Shown: positions 1-10,425 of the stretch, one piece after another | How the letters are laid out: each line of letters begins with the position of its first letter | Numbering within the stretch: the first letter of the stretch is position 1 | Assembly (NCBI GenBank): GCA_021794355.1 | Contig: JAJYRA010000011.1 | Coordinates: 1-35,780, forward strand | Length of the DNA stretch: 35,780 nt | Direction of reading: 5' to 3' | Source: Thermoplasmata archaeon | GTDB lineage: Archaea > Thermoplasmatota > Thermoplasmata > Thermoplasmatales > Thermoplasmataceae | Notes under the pieces: model-generated | Seen by the model: the letters and a program-made list of their open reading frames with translations, nothing else | Database searches by the model: none | What the model was told of the DNA's origin: nothing | Position numbers and translations under genes: made by a program

Positions 1-844
1 GTTGATCCCACCTGTATACTGCCGTTACATATTCATTCTTATCAAGATACCTCAGTGATGGTCTTCTTCCAAAGGCACGATCACCAAAGAATATGATCCT
101 TTTCACATGAAATTTCTCCCTGAGATCATTGTTCATGGGTTCCAGTGTTTTTGGATCTACTGTATTCCCAGGGAATACTTCATGATGTATGGGTATGCCA
201 TCTGCCATCATGAGGCCGATGTTAATCTGCTTTTTTCCCCTCTTCTTGTCCCGGGAATATCCAAACAATACAAGATCATTCTTCTCCTTTCCCTCGAAGT
301 ATGTTGATGTTAGATCGTAATATACCCTCTTCAGATCAGGTTTCAGGATATTCACTATGGATGTTTCAATCTCATCCTTCATTGAGATCAATTTATCCAG
401 AGCAGAATATACCTGATCCTTCTTGATCCCCTTTTCCATGGGATAATGTGCCTTTTCAGCAAACCTCAGAAGACCGAAATCCGATGTTGGATTCATGAGT
501 CTTGAGATCACCGATAGGAATATGACCCTGGAATGATTTCCAAGCATGTCAAAGATTCCGTCTAAGCCAAGATCATGGCACAGTACTTCTGCTGCATATA
601 TCATTCCATATTCTTTGGGAGGCATAATATCAAGTGTTCTCAGGTCTGCTTTTTCTATGTGTATCCTTGTGTTCTCGAGTGCAAAGAGTTTTCTATATTC
701 ATCTATGTCTTCTTCTGTGCGGACTCGTCCAAGATGCTTCACTATCTTTGTCTTCTTTTTTCCATCTTCCACATAGTCCTCAACAATCTGGGCATACTGC
801 AGAACGGATTTTCCTCGCTTGACATTGTTGACTCTGAGCCTCAT
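1..844 (-). CDS. IS1634-like DDE transposase, N-terminal part (cut by left window edge)
   Basis: The minus-strand frame is open from ATG 844 to base 1, giving 281 residues. The N-terminus (VEDYVEDGKKKTKIVKHLGR) is the usual opening of IS1634/IS4-superfamily transposases. The first catalytic Asp is D177 in YYDLTSTYFEG and the second is D255 in FFGDRAFG. The glutamate and the rest of the catalytic domain lie outside the window, so I cannot tell whether the gene is intact. A TATA-like stretch (about 855-877) lies upstream, with a perfect 6-bp inverted repeat GTACGG/CCGTAC at 878-893 next to it. The family assignment is from motif recognition; the exact IS name is unknown. The + strand ORFs over this region are antisense shadows. 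Confidence 0.85.
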   Translation of the reverse strand, partial: MRLRVNNVKRGKSVLQYAQIVEDYVEDGKKKTKIVKHLGRVRTEEDIDEYRKLFALENTRIHIEKADLRTLDIMPPKEYGMIYAAEVLCHDLGLDGIFDMLGNHSRVIFLSVISRLMNPTSDFGLLRFAEKAHYPMEKGIKKDQVYSALDKLISMKDEIETSIVNILKPDLKRVYYDLTSTYFEGKEKNDLVLFGYSRDKKRGKKQINIGLMMADGIPIHHEVFPGNTVDPKTLEPMNNDLREKFHVKRIIFFGDRAFGRRPSLRYLDKNEYVTAVYRWDQ

Positions 845-877
845 ACAACTATATTACATAAAAGTATATAAATATAT

Positions 878-893
878 GTACGGTATTCCGTAC
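878..893. promoter_or_regulatory. Inverted repeat upstream of the transposase TATA box
   Basis: Perfect 6-bp arms GTACGG and CCGTAC are separated by TATT, just upstream of the A/T-rich box that would drive the leftward transposase gene. It could be a transposase or host-factor binding site, or part of the element's end. Nothing in the sequence decides between these. Confidence 0.35.
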
Positions 894-944
894 CAACATA
901 TTCACGCATTTATCCGCCATAACAACCGATTTCACAAATTTACA

Positions 945-992
945 TACAGAAAGTCAAGTCCGAATTTATCGGGATTCTCGAGCCTTTCTGTA
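945..992. repeat. Stem-loop with 9-bp perfect arms
   Basis: TACAGAAAG (945-953) pairs perfectly with CTTTCTGTA (984-992). The 30-base loop contains a smaller inverted repeat (CCGA at 960-963 with TCGG). It lies in non-coding sequence between two transposase relics of the same family, so it may mark an IS end or a leftover terminator. No gene spans it. Confidence 0.4.
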
Positions 993-1059
993 TAACTGAA
1001 TAAGATAGCCCAAGGGAAAAGAGTATATGAAAACGATGAATAAAGGTGAGGTTATTACA

Positions 1060-1610
1060 GTGAGAAAAATGGGAAAAAGGCGCAGATTTTCATGTACCTT
1101 GTGATGGCAGATGGCATACCCATGTATCATGAAGTATTACCTAGTAACAAGGTAGAACTAAAAGCACTCAAACCCGCCATATAAGAGATGGGGGATCGGT
1201 TCAAGATAAATAACATGATATCCATTGCGGAAAGGGCATTTAGAGGAGGTAAATCCCTAGATCCTTTATCAGAACTTATATTTCACAGTTACGTACAAGT
1301 AGGATCAGTCCTTATCATTTTCGTGCAGACAGATTTCACAGAAGATCAGAGAAAACTCGCTGAAAAGGGGAAATACATCGTCGTATACAACAAAAAGAGG
1401 GAAGAATTTGATTTCAAGGGTCTGAATTACAAAATTGACATCGCAAGGAAGAAGGTGTCCGAGATATAGGATCAGAAGGAAGTGAAAAAGTCCTTGGGAA
1501 AGACGAAATCGAAAGTAAAGTTCACAAAAAATGTTACATCACTTAAAGAGAAGAGGATCAATATCCTCAATAGACTTGCAAGAAGATTTCTCCTGACAAC
1601 AAATACTTAA
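1060..1610 (+). pseudogene. Decayed IS1634-like transposase fragment
   Basis: Several + strand frame pieces match the transposase at the left edge. About 1070-1180 reads GKKAQIFMYLVMADGIP and continues MYHEVLPSNKVELKALKPAI before a stop. From 1188 the frame reads on through ISIAERAFRGGKSLD, equivalent to IFFGDRAFGRRPSLRYLD in the left copy, with the catalytic Asp replaced by Glu. It stops at 1467-1469, and a further stretch to about 1605 still looks like the region following the second catalytic motif. The nucleotide block near 1103-1122 is nearly the same as the complement near 193-212, so the two copies lie in opposite orientation. Several stops and the loss of both ends make it non-functional. 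Confidence 0.7.
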
Positions 1611-1637
1611 AATGCAAAAAGGGTTACCTGTCCTACA

Positions 1638-2090
1638 TTGAAAAATATAAATGAGATTTTTAAAAATTGGAACCCAGAGCTAGAGAAAGAGTTAAGGAAT
1701 TACTTGAAAATCGCATCAGTCATAGCTATTCTGAACTTAATATGGTGGATTATTAGTCTAATCTACTCACATTTAATATTGACAACATATGAAACGAACT
1801 ACAATTTCAGAAATGCACTTCTCACGGCAGATGGGATATTGCTCGCTTTGGTCTTCGCTTTGATTCCCATAGCGTATACGGCATGGAAGGAAAAGGATCG
1901 AGAGACGACAGATTTCAAGTTCTTAATCAACAGGATACTTTTACTGGGGGTTTCGATTGGAATATTGGTTATTTTCAATTTAGCAACTTATTTCATATCA
2001 GGAATCGCTGATGATTTTCTAATATTCTATCAACTATGGACAGCTCCTGCTTTATTACTTGTTTTGCATACAATACTTAGAACGAGATGA
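1638..2090 (+). CDS. Small four-helix membrane protein of unknown function
   Basis: This gives 150 residues starting at TTG; no ATG occurs in frame, so TTG is the only plausible initiation codon. A TATA-like tract (TACTTAAAA, near 1603-1612) lies about 25-35 bases upstream. Four hydrophobic segments are visible at roughly 23-48, 62-83, 97-120 and 125-147. The second and third are separated by a charged stretch (WKEKDRETTDFK), probably a cytoplasmic loop. I do not recognise the family. It sits alone between transposase debris and the restriction operon, so it may be accessory. It could also be the remains of a longer gene. Confidence 0.55.
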   Translation: MKNINEIFKNWNPELEKELRNYLKIASVIAILNLIWWIISLIYSHLILTTYETNYNFRNALLTADGILLALVFALIPIAYTAWKEKDRETTDFKFLINRILLLGVSIGILVIFNLATYFISGIADDFLIFYQLWTAPALLLVLHTILRTR

Positions 2091-2651
2091 AGGCGAGTTA
2101 GGGAGTGTTCATGATCATTTTCAAATTATAGCATTTTATGTACACTACCAGTTGCTTTTGAAAACATATCAACCATTCCTACCTCTCTAATAACATCCTA
2201 ACCCTACCCAATTTACCGTGTAGATGCAATTCCCATTGAGATATTAACGCCAGTGTTAACTCTTAACCAATAGTTAGAGAGGGAAATGACAAAGAATTTT
2301 TCAAGCTACCACCGCGACTAATCAGTTTTCTTGAGCAAATGCGGAATGTCGTCAATCCAGTTTGCTTTCCATGACCTTTTTCCCATAGAAACAAAACCCA
2401 TTATGATCCTTTTCACCAACTTTCAGCATTCTCCACGGGGAAACGTGATTGCTAAGAACGATCCATTTGAGGAAGTTCTGGTAACTGCAATTAATCTTTC
2501 CGCCTTTCACTGGACAATTAGTGAAATGAGTTAAATTTTGCCGAGTCAGCGGTTATTTTTCTGATGTTCAGATAAGATCCTTTTATGCCTTTGGTATGAA
2601 TGTAAAGTATAATCTGCAAAAATTTAATTACTCCTATCTTTTCTATTTAAA
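2091..2651. other. 560-bp intergenic stretch upstream of hsdM
   Basis: I find no convincing gene here. A 9-bp inverted repeat, CCTCTCTAA (2182-2190) and TTAGAGAGG (2274-2282), brackets about 83 bases and might be the ends of a small relic element, but no flanking target duplication is visible. A 67-codon TTG-initiated ORF at 2331-2534 has no recognisable features. The right end holds the hsdM promoter. Confidence 0.5.
2618..2630 (+). promoter_or_regulatory. TATA-like promoter element of the hsd operon
   Basis: AAAAATTTAATTA lies 22-34 bases before the hsdM ATG at 2652. This spacing is expected if transcription starts at or very close to the start codon (leaderless). No Shine-Dalgarno is present between it and the ATG. 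Confidence 0.5.
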
Positions 2652-4187
2652 ATGGACAATGGGAATTCAGACAATAACTTTGAGAAGAAATTATGGAAAT
2701 CAGCTGACAAGATGCGAAGCAACATGGATGCTGCAGAATACAAGCACGTCGTCCTTGGACTTATTTTCCTGAAATACATATCAGACTCATTCAACGAAAT
2801 ACACACAATACTGGAGAATCAGAAGGAGGACTTTTCGGATTCTGAGGATAGGGATGAATACATATCAAGAAATGTATTCTGGGTTCCTCCTGATGCAAGA
2901 TGGGATTATCTGCAGAGAAATGCAAAGCAGCCTAAGATAGGCAGGATGATTGACGATGCAATGGAGGTGATCGAAAGGGACAACTCGTCATTGAAAGGTG
3001 TCTTGCTCACAAACTATTCAAGGCCATCCCTGGATGTACAGAGGCTTGGAGAACTTATCGACCTCATAGGGGGTATAACATTTGGAAATGAACAGAAGGG
3101 GAGGGACCTCCTTGGAAAGGTGTACGAATATTTCCTCGGGCAGTTCGCAGATGCAGAAGGCAAGAAGGGTGGGCAGTTCTATACGCCAAAATCTATAGTT
3201 CAACTGCTTGTTGAGATGATAGAACCGTACAAGGGGAGGGTGTTTGATCCGTGCTGCGGTTCCGGTGGCATGTTTGTGCAGAGTGAAAAATTCATTGAAG
3301 CACACCAGGGAAAGCTGGATGATATACACATATTCGGCCAGGAATCAAACCAGACAACATGGAAACTGTGCAAGATGAACCTTGCAATCCGAAACATAGA
3401 TTCGGATGAGGTTAAATGGAATAACGAAGGGAGTTTCCTCCATGATCTCCATAGGGATCTCAAGGCAGACTTTATCCTTGCCAATCCCCCTTTCAATGAT
3501 TCTGACTGGAAGGGGGATCTAATCAGGGAGGATGTGAGATGGAAATACGGAGTACCGCCCACAGGAAACGCAAACTTCGCATGGGTTCAGCATTTCATTC
3601 ATCATCTTTCACCCACAGGAATAACAGGCTTTGTTCTTGCCAATGGATCAATGAGTTCCAACACGTCCAATGAGGGTGTCATAAGGAAGAACATAATCGA
3701 AGCTGATCTGGTGGACTGCATGGTTGCACTTCCTCCACAACTCTTCTTCAATACAGGCATTCCCGCATGTTTATGGTTTGTTACAAGGGATAAGAAAAAC
3801 AATAAGTTCAGAGACAGGAGAGGTGAAATACTTTTCATAGACTCAAGGAACACAGGAACCATGATAGACAGGAGACATAGAATCCTAACGGATGAGGACA
3901 CAAGGAAGATATCCGATACTTACCATATGTGGAGGGGAGAAAAGGAAGGTTATGAAGACATCAAAGGATTCTGCAGATCCGTTGATCTGGAGGAGGTAAG
4001 GCAACAGAACTGGGTTCTCACACCTGGTAGATATGTCGGTTCTGAAGAAAAGGAAGATGACATGGAGGAATTTGAGGAGAAGATGGAAAAACTAACCTCA
4101 GAGCTTGCAAAGCAGATGGAAGAAGGGCAGAGGCTTGATACAGAGATAAGGAAGAGTCTGGAGAAGATTGGATTTGGCCTATTCTGA
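2652..4187 (+). CDS. hsdM: Type I restriction-modification system, DNA methyltransferase subunit HsdM
   Basis: This 511-residue protein is the expected length for the M subunit of type I systems, which methylates adenine at the site chosen by HsdS. An N-terminal helical domain (about 8-150) is followed by [10 protein letters not shown] (174-183). The SAM-binding motif [11 protein letters not shown] is at 199-208 and the N6-adenine methylase motif NPPF at 278-281. The C-terminus (about 470-505) is charged and probably coiled-coil. It is the first gene of an operon with hsdS (20-bp overlap) and hsdR (immediately adjacent to hsdS). ATG 2652 follows a TATA-like box at leaderless spacing. All visible catalytic motifs are intact, so it should be active. 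Confidence 0.97.
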   Translation: MDNGNSDNNFEKKLWKSADKMRSNMDAAEYKHVVLGLIFLKYISDSFNEIHTILENQKEDFSDSEDRDEYISRNVFWVPPDARWDYLQRNAKQPKIGRMIDDAMEVIERDNSSLKGVLLTNYSRPSLDVQRLGELIDLIGGITFGNEQKGRDLLGKVYEYFLGQFADAEGKKGGQFYTPKSIVQLLVEMIEPYKGRVFDPCCGSGGMFVQSEKFIEAHQGKLDDIHIFGQESNQTTWKLCKMNLAIRNIDSDEVKWNNEGSFLHDLHRDLKADFILANPPFNDSDWKGDLIREDVRWKYGVPPTGNANFAWVQHFIHHLSPTGITGFVLANGSMSSNTSNEGVIRKNIIEADLVDCMVALPPQLFFNTGIPACLWFVTRDKKNNKFRDRRGEILFIDSRNTGTMIDRRHRILTDEDTRKISDTYHMWRGEKEGYEDIKGFCRSVDLEEVRQQNWVLTPGRYVGSEEKEDDMEEFEEKMEKLTSELAKQMEEGQRLDTEIRKSLEKIGFGLF

Positions 4188-5469
4188 AGACACCAAGAAT
4201 ACTGGAGACCGTAAGAAGATATCTGAATTATGCAGAATTCATTTAGGTGGTACTCCTAAGACAGGTAAAAAGGAGTTTTGGGGTGGTGACATAAAGTGGG
4301 CAACAGCAAAAGATGTAGCCAATCTCCAAGGAAGGTGTCTGACAGAAACTGAGAGGAGAATTACAGAAAAAGGTGTAAACGGAAGCAATGCCAAAGTATT
4401 CCCTGAAGGGACTATCGTAATAACGGCCCGTGGGACCGTCGGCAAATTAGCGATCTTGGGAGAACCAATGTCTTTCAATCAAACGTGCTATGGACTGATT
4501 CCCATTCCAGCAATAGACAAAATGTATGTCTTTTATGCATTAAAAAATGGAATCTCAAAAATTGACGAATTGTCTTATGGAACCGTATTCCAAACCATAA
4601 CAATGAAAACATTCGACGAGTTAGAAATCCGTGCGCCATCCTTAGAACAACAACGAAGAGTATCAAAAATCCTCGCAGACCTCGACTCCAAAATAGAACT
4701 CAACCAGCAGATGAACAAGACCCTCGAATCCATTGCCCAGGCCATATTCAAGCACTGGTTCATAAATTTTGAATTTCCGGATGAAAATGGTCAGCCTTAT
4801 AAGTCAAGTGGGGGAGAAATGGTTGATTCTGAACTTGGGGAGATACCAAAGGGGTGGGAAGTTTTAACTCTTGGAAATTTACTAAGTTCCATTGAATCGG
4901 GCAAAAGACCAAAGGGTGGCATTGACCCAGACTTGAAATTTGGAATACCAAGTATTGGAGCAGAAAATATCAGTGGACTTGGATATTATGATTACTCCAA
5001 GACAAAATTCGTTTCATTTGAATATTTTGAAGGGATGAAACAAGGAATAGTTAAAGATAAAGATGTCTTACTCTACAAGGACGGCGCACAAATAGGTAGA
5101 AAAACAATGTTTGGATGTGGTTTTCCTTTCGATAAATGCTGCGTTAATGAGCATGTTTTCATTTTGAGAACTAATGAAAAAATAAATCAGTTTTTCTTAT
5201 TTTTATGGCTGAATCAAGACGAAGTGACAAGAAATATACAGAATCTCAATTCCAATTCAGCTCAACCGGGTTTGAATAGGGATTCCATCAAAACACTTCA
5301 AGTCTTTGTCCCCGATAAAGATGTATTAAACAATTTTGAAGGGGTGGTTTCTAAGTTGATTGGAAAGATATTCTTAAATAGTTTAAATTCGAGAGAACTT
5401 TCCTTGATTCGAGACCTTCTTCTCCCTAAACTCATGACAGGAAGAATAAGAGTCCCCCTGGAGGAATAA
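4168..5469 (+). CDS. hsdS: Type I restriction-modification system, specificity subunit HsdS
   Basis: This 433-residue protein has the two-half architecture of HsdS, which recognises the bipartite DNA target and bridges M and R subunits. The first target-recognition domain (TRD) spans about 15-157. A central conserved helix ([15 protein letters not shown], from 159, to HWF at 196-198) follows, then the second TRD (about 222-390), which starts after LGEIPKGW. A weaker C-terminal helical repeat ends near [10 protein letters not shown]. It starts at TTG 4168 inside hsdM; no in-frame ATG occurs before residue 101, and a GGAG sits 4 bases upstream, so coupling to hsdM is likely. The TRDs are visibly more A/T-rich than the central helix, which fits domain exchange. 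Confidence 0.95.
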   Translation: MDLAYSEDTKNTGDRKKISELCRIHLGGTPKTGKKEFWGGDIKWATAKDVANLQGRCLTETERRITEKGVNGSNAKVFPEGTIVITARGTVGKLAILGEPMSFNQTCYGLIPIPAIDKMYVFYALKNGISKIDELSYGTVFQTITMKTFDELEIRAPSLEQQRRVSKILADLDSKIELNQQMNKTLESIAQAIFKHWFINFEFPDENGQPYKSSGGEMVDSELGEIPKGWEVLTLGNLLSSIESGKRPKGGIDPDLKFGIPSIGAENISGLGYYDYSKTKFVSFEYFEGMKQGIVKDKDVLLYKDGAQIGRKTMFGCGFPFDKCCVNEHVFILRTNEKINQFFLFLWLNQDEVTRNIQNLNSNSAQPGLNRDSIKTLQVFVPDKDVLNNFEGVVSKLIGKIFLNSLNSRELSLIRDLLLPKLMTGRIRVPLEE

Positions 5470-8400
5470 ATGTCAAAGAGGATTTCAGAATCAGATTTGG
5501 AAGAGCTTTTCCTCGATCTTCTATCTAAAACCGGATATTCTGTCAAGTTCGGTCCGGACATTTCTCCCGGTGGTCCCAATAAGGAGAGGGAATATTCTGA
5601 GGTAGTCCTTCGTGATCGCCTGATTCAGAGGCTGCAGATAATAAACCCTGATATCCCAAGAGAAGCCATTGGTGATGCATACAGAACCATAGTTAAATCG
5701 GAATCTCAGGATATCATATCCGACAACCATTCCTTTCACAATCTTCTGGTGAATGGCATCAACGTTCAGTACAAGAAGAAAGATGGGTCCATAAAGCATG
5801 ACAAGGTTTTCATGGTAGATTTCAACAATATGGATAACAATGAGTTTCTTGCAGTGAACCAGTTCACAATCATGGAGGATAAACACGAGAGGAGGCCGGA
5901 TATCGTCCTATTTGTAAATGGCATTCCACTTGTGCTTATCGAACTTAAGAATCCAGCAGACGAGAATGCAACCATATGGTCAGCATACAGCCAGATTGAA
6001 ACATACAAAAATGAGATTAAATCAATATTCAGGTTCAATGAGATTGTCATAATAAGTGATGGTCTCGAAACCCGATCAGGCACAATAACATCACCTAAGG
6101 AAAGGTTCGCAACATGGAGAACAGTTGACTATGAGAGACCAGATGACATGACGAATCTTGAGATAAGCATCAATGGTATGTTATCTCCTCCTGTCCTTAT
6201 CGACTTAGTGAGAAATTTCATCGTATTTGAATCTGAACATTCCAACGGTTCAGTAAAGATAGCAAAGAAGCTTGCAGCATACCAGCAATATAATGCAACC
6301 AACAAGGCTATAATATCTACAGTGACTGCAATGGATTCCGATCACAAGGCAGGTATTGTGTGGCACACACAGGGATCGGGGAAAAGCCTTACAATGGCAT
6401 TTTATTCAGGTAAACTTGTCCTTGAACCTAAGATGGGCAATCCCACAATTATTGTTCTCACCGATAGAAATGATCTGGATGATCAGCTGTTCCAGACATT
6501 CACAAGATGTCAGGAACTGTTGAGACAGGAACCCAAGCAGGCAGAATCCAGAGATGTACTAAAGTCATTGATAAATGTGGCCTCAGGTGGTATAATATTC
6601 ACCACAATACAGAAATTCCTTCCTGAGGATGGATCAAATGAATTTTCTCTTCTCTCTGAAAGGAAGAACGTTGTAGTAATAGCAGATGAGGCACATCGCA
6701 GTCAATATGGTTTCCGTGCTGACATATCAAAGGAAAATGCGAATCTGAAATACGGTTATGCCAAATACCTCAGGGATGCAATACCCAATGCCACATTCAT
6801 CGGCTTTACCGGAACGCCAATAGAGAAGGAGGATAGGAGTACACCACAGGTCTTTGGTGAATACGTTGACATATATGACGTTCAGCAGGCTGTTGAGGAC
6901 GGATCAACAGTACGCATATATTATGAGAGCAGGCTTGCAAAGATTGATCTCAAGCCTGAGGAAAGACCCCATCTGGATCAGGAATTCGAGGAGATCACCG
7001 AAGGAGAGGAGATATCCACCAGAGAGAAGCTTAAGACAAAGTGGGCCAGAGTTGAAAGTGTTGTGGGAAGCGAGAGCCGTATCAAAACAATTGCCAACGA
7101 TATTGTGCAGCACTGGGAACAGCGTTCTTCTGTTCTGGAAGGAAAGGCCATGATCGTAACCATGAGCAGGCGTATAGCAATAGAACTCCATGACGAGATT
7201 GTAAAACTAAGACCTGAATGGTATAATAAAGAAGACGATAGTGGTAAAATAAAGGTCATAATGACGGGTTCTGCAGCCGACGGAGCAAAATGGCAGGAAC
7301 ACATCCGGAACAGGGAGAGAAGGAGGAGGATCGGAGAAAGGATGAAAGACCCCAACGATTCCCTCAAGATAGTTATAGTGAGAGATATGTGGCTAACGGG
7401 GTTTGATGCGCCGAGTCTTCACACCATGTACCTGGATAAGCCCATGCAGGGGCACACGTTGATGCAAGCAATCGCAAGGGTCAACAGGGTCTTCATGGAC
7501 AAGGACGGTGGCCTGATCGTGGACTATCTTGGACTTGCTTTTGAACTGAAGAAAGCTTTATCCCAGTACACTGAAGGTGATAGAAAAGAAACTGGTATAC
7601 CACTAGAACAGGCTATCGCCCTCATGGAGGAGAAATTCGAGATTGTCCAGGATATGTTCGGTGCGTTTGAATACAGAAGGTTCTTCATATCAGACACAAA
7701 GGAAAGGCTGAGGATAATGGAAAACGCCATGGATCATATCCTCGGATTGGACGATGGAAAGGAGAGATACATGAAGAATGTTACCGAACTAACCAAGGCC
7801 TTTGCCCTTGTTATCCCTGATCAGTCAGCAATGGTCATAAGGGATGATGTGGGTTTCTTCCAGGCCGTGAGATCTGCACTCATAAAGAACACGGAATCAA
7901 GGAAAGTTGGTGGTTCGTCGTCTGAGACAGCAATACAGCAGATACTTTCCAAGGCTCTCGTATCGGATCGTGTCATAGACATATTCGCCGCCGCAGGATT
8001 AAACAAGCCTGACATATCCATACTATCCGATGAGTTCCTTGCTGAGGTGAAGGACATGCCCCAGAAGAACCTTGCATTTGAGATGCTGAAGAAACTACTC
8101 AACGATCAGATCAGGATCAGGATGAAGAAGAACCTTGTTCAGGCAAGATCATTTCTGGAGATGCTGGAGAATGCCATAAGGCAGTATACAAACAAAAGCA
8201 TAGAAACGGCCCAGGTAATTCAGGAATTACTGGATCTTGCAAAGAGGATCAGGGAAGAACAGAACAGGGGAAAGGATCTTGGAATGAAAGAAGAGGAGAT
8301 TGCATTCTACGATGCGCTTGCAGATAATGAGAGTGCGAAACAGGTGCTTGGCGATGACACCCTGAAAATAATTGCAAGGGAACTTCTTGAAATGGTCAAG

Positions 8401-8568
8401 AGAAATGTGACCATTGACTGGGCAGAAAGGGAAAATGTGCAGGCAAAACTGCGGTTGATGGTGAAGAAGATCCTGAGGAAATATGGATATCCGCCGGACA
8501 AGCAGGAGAAAGCCACCTTGACCGTACTGGAACAGGCAAAACTACTTGGATATGAGTGGGTTAATTAG
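5470..8568 (+). CDS. hsdR: Type I restriction-modification system, endonuclease/translocase subunit HsdR
   Basis: This 1032-residue protein is the R subunit, which uses ATP to pump DNA and cut it away from unmethylated sites. The nuclease motif is D144 ... ELK (158-160) in [20 protein letters not shown]. Walker A is QGSGKS (301-306), DEAH is at 406-409 ([11 protein letters not shown]) and the helicase motif GFTGTP at 445-450. Another helicase motif region contains [21 protein letters not shown]. The C-terminal third is helical and serves complex assembly in this family. ATG 5470 directly follows the hsdS stop, and GGAGG in the hsdS 3' end (5461-5465) provides an SD. No frameshift or motif loss is visible, so the whole operon appears functional. 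Confidence 0.97.
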   Translation: MSKRISESDLEELFLDLLSKTGYSVKFGPDISPGGPNKEREYSEVVLRDRLIQRLQIINPDIPREAIGDAYRTIVKSESQDIISDNHSFHNLLVNGINVQYKKKDGSIKHDKVFMVDFNNMDNNEFLAVNQFTIMEDKHERRPDIVLFVNGIPLVLIELKNPADENATIWSAYSQIETYKNEIKSIFRFNEIVIISDGLETRSGTITSPKERFATWRTVDYERPDDMTNLEISINGMLSPPVLIDLVRNFIVFESEHSNGSVKIAKKLAAYQQYNATNKAIISTVTAMDSDHKAGIVWHTQGSGKSLTMAFYSGKLVLEPKMGNPTIIVLTDRNDLDDQLFQTFTRCQELLRQEPKQAESRDVLKSLINVASGGIIFTTIQKFLPEDGSNEFSLLSERKNVVVIADEAHRSQYGFRADISKENANLKYGYAKYLRDAIPNATFIGFTGTPIEKEDRSTPQVFGEYVDIYDVQQAVEDGSTVRIYYESRLAKIDLKPEERPHLDQEFEEITEGEEISTREKLKTKWARVESVVGSESRIKTIANDIVQHWEQRSSVLEGKAMIVTMSRRIAIELHDEIVKLRPEWYNKEDDSGKIKVIMTGSAADGAKWQEHIRNRERRRRIGERMKDPNDSLKIVIVRDMWLTGFDAPSLHTMYLDKPMQGHTLMQAIARVNRVFMDKDGGLIVDYLGLAFELKKALSQYTEGDRKETGIPLEQAIALMEEKFEIVQDMFGAFEYRRFFISDTKERLRIMENAMDHILGLDDGKERYMKNVTELTKAFALVIPDQSAMVIRDDVGFFQAVRSALIKNTESRKVGGSSSETAIQQILSKALVSDRVIDIFAAAGLNKPDISILSDEFLAEVKDMPQKNLAFEMLKKLLNDQIRIRMKKNLVQARSFLEMLENAIRQYTNKSIETAQVIQELLDLAKRIREEQNRGKDLGMKEEEIAFYDALADNESAKQVLGDDTLKIIARELLEMVKRNVTIDWAERENVQAKLRLMVKKILRKYGYPPDKQEKATLTVLEQAKLLGYEWVN

Positions 8569-8652
8569 GCTGATTTGAAAAGAAACAAACAGGATTATTC
8601 ACTGCTTTTGAAATAATTAAATATTATTGTGCTTATATGTACTTGCTTTCAG

Positions 8653-8865
8653 ATGGGAATCAGCGAAGTGAAAAAGGAATTATCTACATTTGCCGTAAAC
8701 TGGTGGGTAAGCGGAACATTCTTTTTTTTCTACATAATAGTGAATCGCATTCTTTTTGAATTGAATGGTGGAAGATATCCCATTAGCAACATAGCTACTT
8801 TTCTAACTAGTTGGTTCAATCCAATGGAAGATTTTACCAGATTATATGGAAACGGGTATATCTGA
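8653..8865 (+). CDS. Short single-helix hypothetical protein next to the IS element
   Basis: From ATG 8653 the frame gives 70 residues with one hydrophobic segment (VSGTFFFFYIIVNRILF). A GTG further upstream at 8629 would give 78. An A/T-rich box (AATAATTAAATATTA, about 8612-8626) stands 27-41 bases before the ATG. The stop is only about 10 bases from the left end of the IS element. The product may therefore be the 5' remnant of a longer gene cut by the insertion, or just a chance ORF. I do not recognise it. Confidence 0.35.
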   Translation: MGISEVKKELSTFAVNWWVSGTFFFFYIIVNRILFELNGGRYPISNIATFLTSWFNPMEDFTRLYGNGYI

Positions 8866-8876
8866 ACTCCGCAGAT

Positions 8877-10424
8877 TTAGGTACATGTAATTGACTGAAT
8901 AGCCTTCAGGATGTCATTCTGCCGTTTGGTTCTCTCCCTTTCGATCATTTTGCCATCAATCTCCATTATCTGCAGCTTCTCCAGTTCAAGAAATACCTTG
9001 TCCATGGAATATTTCTTGTTCAATCCCGATTCTGTCAACATCCTTCTCATGGACAATCTCACTATCAATGAAAGATAGAGAATGAAAATAAGTCCCCTTA
9101 CGGTGGTTGGCGTTCTCTCCCTCAGGGGGAAGATATCCAGATCTGATTTCATGATTTCAAATGCTTTCTCCACCCGATCCTTGTCACGGTAAAGATCAAG
9201 GCATTCAATGGGCGTATATTCACCACGGTATACAAGCAGGAAACGCCCCATACGATTTTCCCTTTGAGATATTGCATTGTTTCTTGCCTGTGTGTGATAA
9301 GTTCCATCCTTTGCCGTTGTTCTTATGTACTTGTAATATTCCCCCTCCACGGATCGAATCTGGGCAATCTGTGTGGATCTCTTCTCCTTTGGAACAGTCT
9401 TTTCCATTGCATCCATGGCATCCCTGATGTGCCGATGGAAGTTTGATCTTTCCCTCATTTCCAGATCCAGATCATGATAGAGGTATCCATTCAGGGAAAG
9501 ATCGCCAATGGAGAAATCCACATGCATGGCAAATATGGGTTTGCCATTGTAGACGATTGTGTTGTCTGCAGAATCCAGCCTCTTCCCATTGGCAGAGAAC
9601 ACATGCTTGATCTCATTCCTGGAGTATGTTGCTGAGATTATGTATCCATGATCCTGAAGGAGCCTGAGGTTGTCCAGCGAAAAGAAACCACGGTCAAGGA
9701 TGATTGCCACTTCCGGTACAATGTTACTGATCCTTTTCAGCGTTATCTCAAGGGTGGAAACATCCACAATGCTCCCAGGATATATCTCGAATAGGATTGG
9801 CAGTGACCTTTTCCTTTCCATAACAAGTGAAAGGTTGATTTCCGGGAGATCTGCATGATCCTTTGCATGGCCATACTCGAACATATTGCTGGTGGAATAT
9901 GATGCAATGGTCGTTATATCATATAAGAGTGAAGATTCCGGCTTCATGAGTGATGAAAATGCAGAGAAAAACCTGTCCGGGATGGCACTGTCTCCAATGT
10001 CGTTAAGCAAACGTGAGATGTGCTGTGAAGAAACATCACATGGGTATTCCTTTGCGAGATATGTTCCATCATACCATGTGCGAACGAGATCCACGGGAAG
10101 TGATCTTATTGCACGTGCAGCAGTGAATGCAATGATGGTGTTTCTGTCTTCTTTGTTGAAGAAAGAATCCAGGGTGCTCTCGATCCCCATTTCCTTTATG
10201 ATCCTCAAAACCGGTATTAATGGACCATAAACAAAAATATTCTTTGGAAGATGTGTCCTCACCTTTTCTATGCCATTTTCCTTCTGGACTCCAAGGTATT
10301 TGCTGTGATACCTGATCTTCTTCTTCTCCTTGTCCCAGTAAGGGGTCATCTCATAGAAATATTCCTTGCCACTGATCTCTTTTCTTCGGGTGTATGTGTT
10401 CAATATGTACCTAAATAGGTACAT
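8877..10424 (-). CDS. DDE transposase of IS4/IS1634 superfamily
   Basis: From ATG 10424 the protein has 515 residues. An in-frame TTG at 10475 would add 17 residues with no visible conserved feature, so I prefer the ATG. Catalytic D169 lies in LLYDITTIASYS, D244 in AIILDRGFFS and E419 in the Y(4)R(1)E signature YRDKDRVEKAFEIMK. The reading frame is complete and its TAA is formed by the IS terminal repeat. It differs from the transposase at the left window edge, so two distinct IS types are present. A perfect palindrome at 10404-10425, made of IS-end sequence, covers the start codon and may let the transposase repress itself. Confidence 0.93.
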   Translation of the reverse strand: MYLFRYILNTYTRRKEISGKEYFYEMTPYWDKEKKKIRYHSKYLGVQKENGIEKVRTHLPKNIFVYGPLIPVLRIIKEMGIESTLDSFFNKEDRNTIIAFTAARAIRSLPVDLVRTWYDGTYLAKEYPCDVSSQHISRLLNDIGDSAIPDRFFSAFSSLMKPESSLLYDITTIASYSTSNMFEYGHAKDHADLPEINLSLVMERKRSLPILFEIYPGSIVDVSTLEITLKRISNIVPEVAIILDRGFFSLDNLRLLQDHGYIISATYSRNEIKHVFSANGKRLDSADNTIVYNGKPIFAMHVDFSIGDLSLNGYLYHDLDLEMRERSNFHRHIRDAMDAMEKTVPKEKRSTQIAQIRSVEGEYYKYIRTTAKDGTYHTQARNNAISQRENRMGRFLLVYRGEYTPIECLDLYRDKDRVEKAFEIMKSDLDIFPLRERTPTTVRGLIFILYLSLIVRLSMRRMLTESGLNKKYSMDKVFLELEKLQIMEIDGKMIERERTKRQNDILKAIQSITCT

Positions 10425-10425
10425 A
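10404..10425. repeat. 22-bp palindrome built from two IS-end sequences over the transposase start
   Basis: TATGTACCTA, two bases AA, then TAGGTACATA: 10-bp perfect arms. Each arm equals the terminal repeat of the surrounding IS. The right arm extended to 12 bp (10416-10427) is also the exact complement of 10490-10501 at the right end. Thus an 86-bp segment (10416-10501) carries its own 12-bp inverted repeats inside the IS right end. Confidence 0.7.

Noticed and set aside
107-871. Several + strand ORFs over 107-871
   Set aside because: They are antisense to the open leftward IS1634-like transposase frame, which has clear motifs (D177, D255).
2182-2282. 9-bp inverted repeat as a MITE
   Set aside because: Arms match but no target duplication or further copy is visible; a chance match over 100 bases is possible, so it is only mentioned within the intergenic entry.
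2331-2534. 67-codon ORF beginning at TTG
   Set aside because: No recognisable motif, no convincing promoter or SD; composition looks non-coding. The opposite strand also gives only broken frames.
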